39,995 bases of DNA from a virus. The notes beneath the pieces are model-generated. The model searched no databases. It worked only from the letters and a program-made list of their open reading frames with translations, and was not told where the DNA came from. A program made the translations under genes and the position numbers. The DNA is taken from positions 1 to 39,995 of IMG/VR virus record IMGVR_UViG_3300046000_006760, one strand, 5' to 3'. This document shows, piece by piece, positions 31,652 to 38,763 of this stretch. Each line of letters opens with the position of its first letter. Within the stretch, counting starts at the first letter, position 1.

Positions 31652-31724
31652 GGCAGGAGTCGCATGTGTCTTTGACGGCCAGTGGGTCGATGGTCTTTTC
31701 TTCGATGTGTGGGCCGTGCGATGA
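31515..31724 (+). CDS. Small OB-fold-like protein
   Basis: A 69-residue protein with an OB or S1/cold-shock-like strand order: L-T-G-Q-I-R-Q-I-D-L-D-K-R-T-G-R-L-L, then V-E-I-Y-F-G-P-R-E-V, G-V-A-C-V-F-D-G and L-F-F-D-V-W-A-V. It may bind RNA or single-stranded DNA. AAAGG precedes ATG 31515. It starts inside the previous gene in a different frame and ends with an ATGA overlap. Confidence 0.65.
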   Translation: MSQQLTGQIRQIDLDKRTGRLLSAEGRKVEIYFGPREVEAVKRCFKAGVACVFDGQWVDGLFFDVWAVR

Positions 31725-31888
31725 AAACGAAGAACAAGACGTACCAGACACGAAGGAATGCCGGACTCTGTGCGATGTGCGGCAAGGTTGAGAGCGTTCG
31801 ATTCCGCTGTGAGGAATGCAACGCGGTCAACAACCTGAGGATTTGGCGTTTGAGAAGGTCACGCCGCGAACTGGCGGCACAAGAGTAA
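31721..31888 (+). CDS. Small zinc-ribbon protein
   Basis: A 55-residue basic protein with R-R-N-A-G-L-C-A-M-C-G-K and R-C-E-E-C-N, a two-CxxC zinc ribbon followed by an Arg-rich helix. Such proteins are common in phage early regions and probably bind nucleic acid. ATG 31721 overlaps the previous stop. Confidence 0.65.
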   Translation: MKTKNKTYQTRRNAGLCAMCGKVESVRFRCEECNAVNNLRIWRLRRSRRELAAQE

Positions 31889-31922
31889 CAGAGGTATTCC
31901 GTTCCGATAACAGGGTGAAACC

Positions 31923-32135
31923 ATGACAATCGAAGAAATCATTGCTGAGCTATCTCAGCACAACCCAAAAGCACAGGTCACGTTCTCAGTCTCTATCGAT
32001 ACGTCGGAAGATCCTGAGCAGCGTTGGTTCTGCGAGGATGGGCCGGAATCGATTTTCGGGAATGCTCACCCAGTGCAGGAGCGAGAAAACGAAACCGTCG
32101 TGACGATTTGCCTCGTGGCAGAATCGAATCTGTGA
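31923..32135 (+). CDS. Small acidic hypothetical protein
   Basis: A 70-residue acidic protein: a helix (I-E-E-I-I-A-E-L-S-Q-H-N-P) followed by strands, including F-S-V-S-I-D-T-S and T-V-V-T-I-C-L-V-A. The N-terminal pattern is common in small phage proteins of unknown role. An AGGGTGAAA lies just upstream of the ATG. Confidence 0.6.
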   Translation: MTIEEIIAELSQHNPKAQVTFSVSIDTSEDPEQRWFCEDGPESIFGNAHPVQERENETVVTICLVAESNL

Positions 32136-32182
32136 GCAGCGGTGTGACGCTACCGCTGTCGGTTTTTGATGGGAGTTCACGC

Positions 32183-32392
32183 GTGGAAGATCCTGAAATG
32201 ATTTCGATGGGCATTATCACCATAGCGACGGTGGTAATTATTGCGGCTGCGATCTACGAGAAGCGTAGGCAGGAAAGGAAGCAGGCGGAGCGTGATAAAG
32301 CAATCCGTGCCCACCTGCTCAAACACGCGTTGTCATGGACAATAGAAACTCAGAACGACAAGACGCCGTTTATGAGTGATTTTCGTGAGTAA
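32183..32392 (+). CDS. Small membrane protein, one TM plus basic coiled coil
   Basis: A 69-residue protein with one transmembrane helix (G-I-I-T-I-A-T-V-V-I-I-A-A-A-I) followed by a highly charged helix (E-K-R-R-Q-E-R-K-Q-A-E-R-D-K). GTG 32183 has GGGAG upstream; an earlier GTG at 32132 overlapping the previous stop would add 17 residues. It could be an N-out/C-in anchor; no lysis role can be shown. Confidence 0.5.
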   Translation: MEDPEMISMGIITIATVVIIAAAIYEKRRQERKQAERDKAIRAHLLKHALSWTIETQNDKTPFMSDFRE

Positions 32393-32439
32393 ATGAGCAT
32401 CGGAATAACTGTCCTCTGGTGGTCTGGAAAGGCCGGAAC

Positions 32440-32667
32440 ATGCTAGATAAATCATTCCGAACGATCGCGGTGGAGGTAGATACAACCATCGAGCGGAAGT
32501 GTGAAACGTGCGTGCTCTGGCAACCTGACGTGGTCAATCCGTGGAACCTGGAGCGTCGTCGCTGCATGTGTGCGATTCCGGCATCGGTGCAGAGAGGCAC
32601 AAGATACTCAGGATACACGCGGTCATCGGATGGATCGCATTGTTTGTTCTGGAATCCAAAGAAGTAA
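32440..32667 (+). CDS. Small cysteine-rich protein
   Basis: A 75-residue protein with C-E-T-C, C-M-C and a final D-G-S-H-C-L-F-W, a pattern found in small phage zinc-binding proteins (C-x2-C...C-x-C...C). ATG 32440 follows GGAAAGG and is better than the GTG at 32419. Function unknown. Confidence 0.6.
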   Translation: MLDKSFRTIAVEVDTTIERKCETCVLWQPDVVNPWNLERRRCMCAIPASVQRGTRYSGYTRSSDGSHCLFWNPKK

Positions 32668-32702
32668 CAGCGGATAACCATAGCTCTGTTGGAGGTGATT
32701 CG

Positions 32703-32858
32703 ATGCCGGTTACGGTTTACGAAATCTGGAGCAAGCTGCAAAACGGGGCATGGGAAATGGTCGAGTCTGGGACTGGATCCGGTAAGTCTCGGCTCGCAAT
32801 GTACCAGAAGCGGCACCCGAAAATGGAGTTTCGATTAGACACCTCGGAGCGAAAGTAA
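32703..32858 (+). CDS. Small hypothetical protein
   Basis: A 51-residue basic protein with V-Y-E-I-W-S-K-L-Q-N-G-A-W and M-Y-Q-K-R-H-P-K. GGAGGTG stands five bases before ATG 32703, so translation should be strong. It is the last gene of the early region. Function unknown. Confidence 0.6.
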   Translation: MPVTVYEIWSKLQNGAWEMVESGTGSGKSRLAMYQKRHPKMEFRLDTSERK

Positions 32859-32892
32859 ACGCGGTTCGGAACTCCGGTGTTGCCCTAAGCCA

Positions 32893-32920
32893 TTGACAGC
32901 GAAACAAACCCTGGTACACT
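32893..32920 (+). promoter_or_regulatory. Sigma70-like promoter of lysis/fibre region
   Basis: TTGACA (32893-32898), a 16-base spacer and TACACT (32915-32920) form a good sigma70-like promoter in the gap before the holin gene. The perfect -35 element suggests host RNA polymerase can start here. Confidence 0.6.
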
Positions 32921-33007
32921 GACGGCACCGCTTGGCTCTCAAAACTACACTGTGACTGCTGACCGCCCTCAGAAATGTGGCGGACTTATCGCGTCGTGGG
33001 GTGAGCT

Positions 33008-33211
33008 GTGGCTGCAAAGTCCAAAAGCTGGTGGCAATCCAAAACGATTTGGATTAACGCAATCACTGCTGCGACCGCGACTCTCACCGTGCTTGGTGGT
33101 CAGCAGATCGTGGCCGATCACCCTGCAATCGCTGCGGGCATCGTCGCTGTCATTGGCGGGCTAAACATCGCCCTGCGAATCATCACCGTGCTGCCGATCG
33201 GTGGTGAGTGA
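33008..33211 (+). CDS. Holin
   Basis: A 67-residue membrane protein: W-W-Q-S-K-T-I-W-I-N-A-I begins the first TM helix (about 14-31), then a turn with V-A-D-H-P and a second helix (40-60) ending G-L-N-I-A-L-R-I-I-T. This S-K-T-I-W...N-I-A-L-R pattern is common in small two-TM phage holins. Holins make the membrane pores that start lysis. GTG 33008 has GGGTGAG just upstream and the promoter lies 90 bases before it. The next gene starts at the TGATG overlap. Confidence 0.8.
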   Translation: MAAKSKSWWQSKTIWINAITAATATLTVLGGQQIVADHPAIAAGIVAVIGGLNIALRIITVLPIGGE

Positions 33212-33654
33212 TGGCCAAAAAAGCCCCTGCAAAGACGGCACCGGCAAAGCGAAAGCCAGCGGCTAAGAAAGCCCCTGCCATCGCTGTCGTGCCACCGAAG
33301 TCAATCGCGTGGCGGTCTTGGTTAGTCAGTGGGGCCAAGGCTGCTGCGTGGATTGTTGCCGGGGCTGTGGCTGGCGTTTATGCGGCGGGCGGCATTGAGG
33401 TTGGGCCGGGGCCGGTTGGCGACGTGTTGCAGACATCCTATGCGGCTGACCGAGTAACACAGATTGCGGTGCTTCGGGATCTTGCAAAGCAGCCGTTCGA
33501 TGGAGCGACCGCAGACGGGAAAATCGCTGCTCAAGACTGGTTCAACGTCCAGCGGTTCCGCAATCGGCCAACGGATTACACGCCGTACACTGATGCGGTT
33601 GCGGAGGCAATCAACGCAAACTCCGAAGAGGCTTTAGCCAACGAATTAGAATAA
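33211..33654 (+). CDS. H1-like basic protein with one TM segment
   Basis: A 147-residue protein. Residues 1-32 repeat A-K-K-A-P-A-K units as in histone H1-like tails; residues 41-61 are a transmembrane helix (A-A-A-W-I-V-A-G-A-V-A-G-V-Y-A); the rest is a small helical domain (D-R-V-T-Q-I-A-V-L-R-D-L-A-K). With the basic tail inside the cell, the domain would lie outside the membrane. It is coupled to the holin and followed by a strong stem-loop, so a lysis accessory or spanin-like role is plausible but unusual. Confidence 0.6.
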   Translation: MAKKAPAKTAPAKRKPAAKKAPAIAVVPPKSIAWRSWLVSGAKAAAWIVAGAVAGVYAAGGIEVGPGPVGDVLQTSYAADRVTQIAVLRDLAKQPFDGATADGKIAAQDWFNVQRFRNRPTDYTPYTDAVAEAINANSEEALANELE

Positions 33655-33658
33655 AAAT

Positions 33659-33690
33659 GACCTGACCGGGATTGCACTCCCGATCAGGTC
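33659..33690 (+). terminator. Stem-loop after holin operon
   Basis: Arms 33659-33671 and 33678-33690 pair over 13 positions with one mismatch, around a six-base loop. There is no T-run, so it may be a terminator of the factor-dependent type or an RNA stability element. It separates the holin pair from the next gene. Confidence 0.55.
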
Positions 33691-33718
33691 TGACAAGGTA
33701 AAACTGGACGGAATCACA

Positions 33719-34618
33719 ATGTCAGAAATGATGATAACGCAGAAAACTGAACAATTCGAGCCAGAGCACACGCTGGGCGAATACAACGGAAATGCCGTGC
33801 GATGCCGATCCGTCAACGGGGTTCTGTTTCTGTCGGCCACTGATATGTGTCAGGCAGCCGGAAAGCGATGGAATAAGTACAACGCAAATCAGCAGACCCA
33901 AGAGTTTATCGCGAAACTATCCGAAGATTTACGATGCCCGAATTCGGGCATCGTGATTTCCCTGAAAGGCGGGCAGGGAGAGCAAGGAACGTGGGTTCAT
34001 GAAGACCTTGCCTATCACCTTGCAATGTGGTGCAGCCCTGAGTTCCAGTTGTGGTGCATCCGGCAGATAAAGGCACTGACACAAGGAAAGCCAGTTCATC
34101 GTGAGATCGCTGAAGCCCATGTCGACACAATGGGTCTTCTCAATCGCGTGGCAGAACTACTTCACTCGCAGGCGTCAGAGTCATACGCAAGAGATATGAG
34201 AATCGAAGTAAAGTTCGATAAGCACGCTGAGGAAGTTCGGAATGAGTTCAGCAATGTACACCAGCGACTTGACGAGATTCAGACGCGAAGAAACCTATCT
34301 GAAGCTACGAAGGCGAATCACTGTAGGATAGTGAGTATTTTTTACAGCGGGAAATGCCCTTGCTGTCAGGATGTTCGCATCATTGATGAGTGCGGATTCA
34401 AAATACCAAACATTCTGGAATACGATCACTGGCTCAGTAAAACACAACCCGGATTGTCACAGACATGGCCGGTGTGCAAGTCGTGTAATACAGAACTAAA
34501 AAAACAGGATGTCAAGGCTGCGGCAAGATCCTTCTTCGAGACATATCAAAAGCGGCGATCGCAGTTACATGATAGGCCGCGAGTCCGATGCCTGCCCGGA
34601 ATGGAGGACGCACGATGA
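33719..34618 (+). CDS. KilA-N domain protein with C-terminal HNH
   Basis: A 299-residue two-domain protein. Residues 20-120 are KilA-N-like (F-L-S-A-T-D-M-C-Q-A-A-G-K-R-W, W-V-H-E-D-L-A-Y-H-L-A-M-W-C-S-P-E-F-Q-L-W), a DNA-binding fold common in phage antirepressors. Residues 130-200 are helical and linker-like. Residues 210-260 are HNH-like, with C213-x2-C216, Y-D-H-W (Asp236-His237) and C253-x2-C256-N. KilA-N is usually fused to other DNA-binding parts; a nuclease partner suggests DNA cleavage or a selfish element. ATGA couples it to the peptidase gene. It sits in a lysis region, away from any replication gene. Confidence 0.75.
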   Translation: MSEMMITQKTEQFEPEHTLGEYNGNAVRCRSVNGVLFLSATDMCQAAGKRWNKYNANQQTQEFIAKLSEDLRCPNSGIVISLKGGQGEQGTWVHEDLAYHLAMWCSPEFQLWCIRQIKALTQGKPVHREIAEAHVDTMGLLNRVAELLHSQASESYARDMRIEVKFDKHAEEVRNEFSNVHQRLDEIQTRRNLSEATKANHCRIVSIFYSGKCPCCQDVRIIDECGFKIPNILEYDHWLSKTQPGLSQTWPVCKSCNTELKKQDVKAAARSFFETYQKRRSQLHDRPRVRCLPGMEDAR

Positions 34619-35442
34619 GCGATCCACGAGTCGGCTACTGGCTGCATGATGTTGAGGACTTTGATTTCCTGAAGTCTCTCCCCGGTGAATCGTCCGTTTT
34701 GGCGATGCGCGGCAGTTACAGTGAAGTCAAGGTTGATCCTCGCGCAGTGATGAAGATTGAAAATCAGGGCAGCGTTGGCAGTTGCCAAGGGCACGCCCTC
34801 AGTTCATGCGTCGAACTGTGCTACTACATTGCGACAGGCGACCTGACTCGGCAGTTAAGCAGAGCTTTCGGTTATTACGAAACGCAGCGAATCGACGGCA
34901 TTAACGGCGACAGGGGCTCGACCATAAGCGGCGGGATCAAACTCGCGACAACTCTCGGAATCCCACGGGAAGAACTCTGGAAATACTCTGGCCGCTACGA
35001 AAACCGCAGGCCATCGAATTGGAATGAAATCGTTGAAGACGCAAAGTTGCATCAGGTCGGCCAGTCATACCGAATGGAATCATACGACGGGGTTCGGACG
35101 TTCCTTGGAAGCGGACAAGGCGGCATTTCGATCGGAATTTCGTGGAGTGGGGAAGTTGACCGGCCAGTCGTCAACAGTTTCAGCGGAGCAGGCGGCGGCG
35201 GACATGCCATCGCGTTGCTTGGACTCTCAGAACGGCTTGATCAGTCCGGGCGTCCATACGTTTGGATGTTGAACAGTTGGGGAGCTAACTGGGGCAACAA
35301 AGGCTGGTCTGAGTGGGCTCCGAGTGCTGTTGAGCAAATGCTAAAGCATCAATACACGGCTTGCTTTGGGCTGTCAGACATGCCAAACGTCAAACCTCGT
35401 GAGTATACACTTGAAGATCTCAAAAAGGGGCTTGCGATATGA
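34615..35442 (+). CDS. Papain-like cysteine peptidase (C1A), candidate endolysin
   Basis: A 275-residue peptidase of the papain fold. Catalytic residues are plain: Gln51 and Cys57 in N-Q-G-S-V-G-S-C (papain: N-Q-G-S-C-G-S-C, same six-residue spacing), His197 in G-G-H-A-I-A-L-L-G, and Asn220 in L-N-S-W-G-A-N-W-G. The usual C1A order Cys-His-Asn is kept. There is no signal peptide and no pro-domain of normal length, though about 50 residues precede the active site. ATG 34615 has GGAGG upstream and overlaps the KilA-N gene. It lies between holin and lipoprotein genes and no peptidoglycan hydrolase is found elsewhere, so it may act as endolysin on cell-wall peptide bonds or protein layers. Confidence 0.88.
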   Translation: MSDPRVGYWLHDVEDFDFLKSLPGESSVLAMRGSYSEVKVDPRAVMKIENQGSVGSCQGHALSSCVELCYYIATGDLTRQLSRAFGYYETQRIDGINGDRGSTISGGIKLATTLGIPREELWKYSGRYENRRPSNWNEIVEDAKLHQVGQSYRMESYDGVRTFLGSGQGGISIGISWSGEVDRPVVNSFSGAGGGGHAIALLGLSERLDQSGRPYVWMLNSWGANWGNKGWSEWAPSAVEQMLKHQYTACFGLSDMPNVKPREYTLEDLKKGLAI

Positions 35443-36014
35443 GATGGTCATTGATTGCATTGCTGGCACTCGGATGCGGTGACTCAGGAGAATTGACTGC
35501 GTTAAAGCTATCACTGGCAAATGCTCAAGAATCTATTGTCGACACGCAATCAAAGCAGATCGACAAGACCGACGAAGCAATCGGCATTCTGAAAGACAAC
35601 ACAACCGCACTGGCCGCGATACAGGCCAATATCGAAGCACTACAGGTCAAATCCGAAACCCCCAAAGGTCAGGAGGTGATCCAGTCTAGTGAGTCCCCGG
35701 CAAAAGCGAACGACACCCCAAATCCTCTCAAGGTCGCTACGCCGGGGACTTCTTCTGAATCATTAACCGAACTGGCGACACGACTTTACGGCCAAGGCGT
35801 TTCAGTCCACATGAAGACCGAAGACCAGTTGCGAGCGATCGACGCGCAACTGAATGGAGGTGCGCCGGTCACTGGTGCAATCTTTCAAAATCAGCGAACG
35901 AGTGCAGTCACCAGTCAACGCTCTGCTGTTCGACTTGTTCCACGGGGGAAAGGTGTCGTTCGGTGGCAGAGAAATACGTCTGGACAAACCTGTGGTCCCA
36001 ACGGCTGTTATTGA
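35439..36014 (+). CDS. Putative lipoprotein with coiled coil
   Basis: A 191-residue protein with a short signal peptide and lipobox-like A-L-G-C13 (leader M-R-W-S-L-I-A-L-L-A-L-G), followed by a heptad-rich segment (residues 20-72), a disordered Pro/Ser part and a C-terminal C-G-P-N-G-C-Y. It would be membrane-anchored outside the cytoplasm and could be an outer-membrane or envelope spanin-like lysis factor. The C-terminal pair of Cys may bridge. ATGA couples it to the peptidase gene. The next gene overlaps by 140 bases. Confidence 0.65.
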   Translation: MRWSLIALLALGCGDSGELTALKLSLANAQESIVDTQSKQIDKTDEAIGILKDNTTALAAIQANIEALQVKSETPKGQEVIQSSESPAKANDTPNPLKVATPGTSSESLTELATRLYGQGVSVHMKTEDQLRAIDAQLNGGAPVTGAIFQNQRTSAVTSQRSAVRLVPRGKGVVRWQRNTSGQTCGPNGCY

Positions 36015-36162
36015 GGGCGATTGCTTGGTGTGGACATTCCCGGAGCCGGTAAAGGTGTCAACGCCGGGGCCGGATTCGAGATTGAGAGAAGTCAGACAGT
36101 ATCGAGATCGGATTGAGTTCGAGTTGTGGCCGTGGGCGAGTGTTAGGATCGAGTTTGAATGA
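35875..36162 (+). CDS. Small hypothetical protein in lysis region
   Basis: A 95-residue protein with several beta strands (L-F-H-G-G-K-V-S-F-G-G-R-E-I, L-V-W-T-F-P-E-P) and a final R-I-E-F-E-L-W-P-W-A-S-V-R-I-E-F. GTG 35875 is my preferred start, with GGAGGTG 13 bases upstream; ATG 35854 is possible. It overlaps the lipoprotein gene and is joined by ATGA to the next. Function unknown. Confidence 0.5.
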   Translation: MQSFKISERVQSPVNALLFDLFHGGKVSFGGREIRLDKPVVPTAVIEGDCLVWTFPEPVKVSTPGPDSRLREVRQYRDRIEFELWPWASVRIEFE

Positions 36163-36494
36163 CAGCAGCATTTTCACAACGCGACGCTTATTCAATCGAG
36201 GCGCAGGCCTGGCGAGAGTTCGGCGTCGTTCCAATAGCGGCCGGCGTGCTCAAGGAATCGAAGTCGCAACGACAGAAGCGGCATCGAATCAGCGAGACAA
36301 TAGCCAGCGGCTTGACGGTGCTGGAGTCGAACAGCCCACCGCGATCACGAGACGAAGCGATCAGAATGATCGTCGGAGCCGTCGGCATGGCTCTGGCGTT
36401 CTTGTTTCCGCAGTATCGCTTGGCAATTCAGGTTGCTGGCTGGCTGTGGGATTACGTGCACGGTGATCCAAAAGCAATAACACAACAAGACTGA
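36159..36494 (+). CDS. Small membrane-associated protein
   Basis: A 111-residue protein. Residues 68-99 contain one or two hydrophobic helices (I-R-M-I-V-G-A-V-G-M-A-L-A-F-L-F, then L-A-I-Q-V-A-G-W-L-W-D-Y), preceded by a basic segment (S-Q-R-Q-K-R-H-R). It may be a second holin-like or anti-holin protein, as the lysis region lacks another candidate; this is an inference. ATGA overlaps the previous stop. Confidence 0.5.
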   Translation: MTAAFSQRDAYSIEAQAWREFGVVPIAAGVLKESKSQRQKRHRISETIASGLTVLESNSPPRSRDEAIRMIVGAVGMALAFLFPQYRLAIQVAGWLWDYVHGDPKAITQQD

Positions 36495-36512
36495 CAACAG
36501 GAATCGAGGCGA

Positions 36513-37166
36513 ATGTGGATCGACGAAACAGCGAACGAGCATCATTTGAGGACATGGATTAAGCATTGTCCCGCGATGAAACTCGTCAGCACTTTGGATG
36601 GTCAAATTCTTTGGGCCAATGCAGCGTTTTGTGATTGGTCACAGTACACATTGACGGAGTTAAGGCGGCTCACATGGATGGCAATCAGCGTGCCTGACAA
36701 AAGTCTGGAAGCTGATGTTGATGAGGCGAGAAACCTCGATGCGTACAATCCAACGTACCAAGTTAAGAAGCAATATATCCCCAAAGGCGCGAAGCCGGAG
36801 TGGGGCCAGTTGACAGTTATGAGATACCCCTTGTCGGGTGAGATTGAATGTTGTCTCTGCACATGGGAGCCACTAAAAAACGGGACGGCAACAGCGTTTG
36901 CGATGGCGATGGAACATACTCAGAAACTGGATGCGAGAATTGAAGCGATGACGATGGAACTCAGGGCAGTGACAACGCAGACGGATGAGGACAAGTTCGT
37001 CCTCGGAGCAATCAGAATGGTTCAGCGATATCCCAAAATGACAGCCGCGTGCGTCGCGTTTGCGCTGTCGATTTTCGGTCTGAACAATGTTGTGGAATTG
37101 TTGCAGCGAACAGGGGTCGTGAACCTTCCAGTCAAGGTCACGATGCAGGAACAAGTCGGACAGTAA
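36513..37166 (+). CDS. PAS-domain protein with C-terminal TM helix
   Basis: A 217-residue protein. Residues 18-118 fit a PAS fold: M-K-L-V-S-T-L-D-G-Q-I-L-W-A-N-A-A-F-C, then T-L-T-E-L-R-R-L-T-W, a helix with A-D-V-D-E-A-R, and W-G-Q-L-T-V-M-R-Y-P. A coiled-coil-like helix follows (130-160), then a transmembrane helix (176-194, M-T-A-A-C-V-A-F-A-L-S-I-F-G-L) and a short tail. No kinase, HTH or other output domain exists. PAS domains sense ligands, redox state or light; here the output would be through the membrane. It lies at the end of the lysis cassette, before the tail fibre gene. ATG 36513 follows GAGG. Confidence 0.7.
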   Translation: MWIDETANEHHLRTWIKHCPAMKLVSTLDGQILWANAAFCDWSQYTLTELRRLTWMAISVPDKSLEADVDEARNLDAYNPTYQVKKQYIPKGAKPEWGQLTVMRYPLSGEIECCLCTWEPLKNGTATAFAMAMEHTQKLDARIEAMTMELRAVTTQTDEDKFVLGAIRMVQRYPKMTAACVAFALSIFGLNNVVELLQRTGVVNLPVKVTMQEQVGQ

Positions 37167-37204
37167 ACGCGGATCGTTGATCCGCTGTTGTTGAAAGTGA
37201 GCAA

Positions 37205-38428
37205 ATGAGCGTCGAAGCAGTCATTGCAACGCAGGTAATCGACACGACAACGGTCGGCAGGTCAGTCATGACTGCTGTAGACGCTGCGGCGGCACGGACG
37301 GCGTTAGGACTTGGGACTCTTGCGACACAATCCGGCACATTCAGCGGCACCCATTCAGGAACATCGAGCGGCACGAACACTGGCGACCAGACAACAATCT
37401 CTGGCAACGCTGGATCAGCAACAGTCCTGCAAACCGCCCGAACTATCAACGGAGTCAGTTTTGACGGCTCTGCGAATATCACAGTGACTGCTGCAGGATC
37501 TACCCTTTCGGACACTGTGACCGTCGCGAAAGGTGGCACTGGATTAACTGCACTCGGAACCGCATTGCAGGTGTTGCGAGTCAACGCTGGTGCGACGGCT
37601 CTGGAGTATGCCACGGCAAGCGGGGGAACTCCGGGCGGGTCATCAGGACAGGTCCAGTATAATAACGCCGGGGCGTTTGGCGGCATGACGGCTGTCGTGT
37701 ACGCAGGTTCCGGAACGCTCGTGACAGTGACGTCACAGGCCGCGTCAGACGTTCCACTCCTTGTAAAAGGTGCGGCAAGCCAGTCCGGAAATCTCATCGA
37801 GACGCGAAACAGCAGCAACACGGTGCTGACAGCGATCACGTCTGCTGGTGATATCCTCTGCGGTATGCTTCGCAGTAGCACTGGTGCAACTACGTCCGCA
37901 ATTTACGTAGCGGAAGGACTGCGAAAACGCTGGGAGCTAAGTGGCGCTGAGCAAAATCAGTACATGACTACCGGGTGTGCGTTTGACGGTGGGTCAAATT
38001 GGATCTTGATCGGTGGGGGCGGTGCTCCGAGTTATGCACCCGGATCATCGACGCATCGAGTATCACTCGACATCAGCAATCGGATCTTATACCTCGGTAC
38101 GAACGTGCTGACTTCACCGCTTGGATACACGCTCGCCGGTACGGGTGGAAGCGGCACGAACATCGCAGGCGGAAAGATTACAGTCGCTGCAGGACGTTCC
38201 ACTGGAAACGCAACTCCGGCGGTCGTGGCATTGGCATCAACATCTGCCGGTAGCAGCGGCACGACTCTACAAACACTTCGCGACTGCTTGCAGGTCGACG
38301 GCAATACGACGGCAGCGGAGACACCGTTGCTGTTGCTCGATATTGACAAGGGGACATTGCAGCGTGTCTCGATTGGTGCGGCAGATTCTGGCGGTACAGG
38401 TTTCAAAGTTTTGAGGGTGCCGAACTAA
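37205..38428 (+). CDS. Tail fibre protein
   Basis: A 407-residue fibre protein. The N-terminal part has A-A-R-T-A-L-G-L-G-T-L-A-T, then S-G-T-x repeats (residues 43-58), N-T-G-D-Q-T-T and T-A-R-T-I-N-G-V-S-F-D-G-S-A-N-I-T-V, all typical of phage tail fibres; the middle and end are Gly/Ser/Thr-rich beta repeats. It is expected to form a trimeric shaft reaching to host receptors. GTGAG stands three bases before the ATG. A TAATG overlap joins it to the next gene. Confidence 0.85.
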   Translation: MSVEAVIATQVIDTTTVGRSVMTAVDAAAARTALGLGTLATQSGTFSGTHSGTSSGTNTGDQTTISGNAGSATVLQTARTINGVSFDGSANITVTAAGSTLSDTVTVAKGGTGLTALGTALQVLRVNAGATALEYATASGGTPGGSSGQVQYNNAGAFGGMTAVVYAGSGTLVTVTSQAASDVPLLVKGAASQSGNLIETRNSSNTVLTAITSAGDILCGMLRSSTGATTSAIYVAEGLRKRWELSGAEQNQYMTTGCAFDGGSNWILIGGGGAPSYAPGSSTHRVSLDISNRILYLGTNVLTSPLGYTLAGTGGSGTNIAGGKITVAAGRSTGNATPAVVALASTSAGSSGTTLQTLRDCLQVDGNTTAAETPLLLLDIDKGTLQRVSIGAADSGGTGFKVLRVPN

Positions 38429-38760
38429 TGGACAAAATCACAATCACAATCACTCGCGGGTGTGACGCTCAAGGCGTCGGCGGTGCAGTCGTCGACAATG
38501 CGGCTGCTGTCCTCGGTTCGATGCCTGACGGTACGCCAATCGTTGACGCTCTTGTCGCTGCATTTGCAGACGCTTACGGAGTCCATGAGGTGGACGGCGA
38601 GCCAGTCAGCGGCTATCGCAACCTGTCTTACCGATGCCGTCAGTACATGACGGAAATCGTTGCAGCGTATGCAAGCAAACAGGCAGCAGCAGCGGCACAG
38701 AGTCAGGCTCAGGCTGCTGTTGCTCAGGCTCTTGGTTCTGTTCAGATTCTGGAGTCATAA
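38428..38760 (+). CDS. Fibre-associated small protein
   Basis: A 110-residue protein with a strand-rich start (K-I-T-I-T-I-T-R-G) and an Ala/Gln-rich helical end (K-Q-A-A-A-A-A-Q-S-Q-A-Q-A-A). Located directly after the fibre gene, in the position of a fibre assembly chaperone or second fibre subunit. The start overlaps the fibre stop. No family recognised. Confidence 0.55.
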   Translation: MDKITITITRGCDAQGVGGAVVDNAAAVLGSMPDGTPIVDALVAAFADAYGVHEVDGEPVSGYRNLSYRCRQYMTEIVAAYASKQAAAAAQSQAQAAVAQALGSVQILES

Positions 38761-38763
38761 TCC

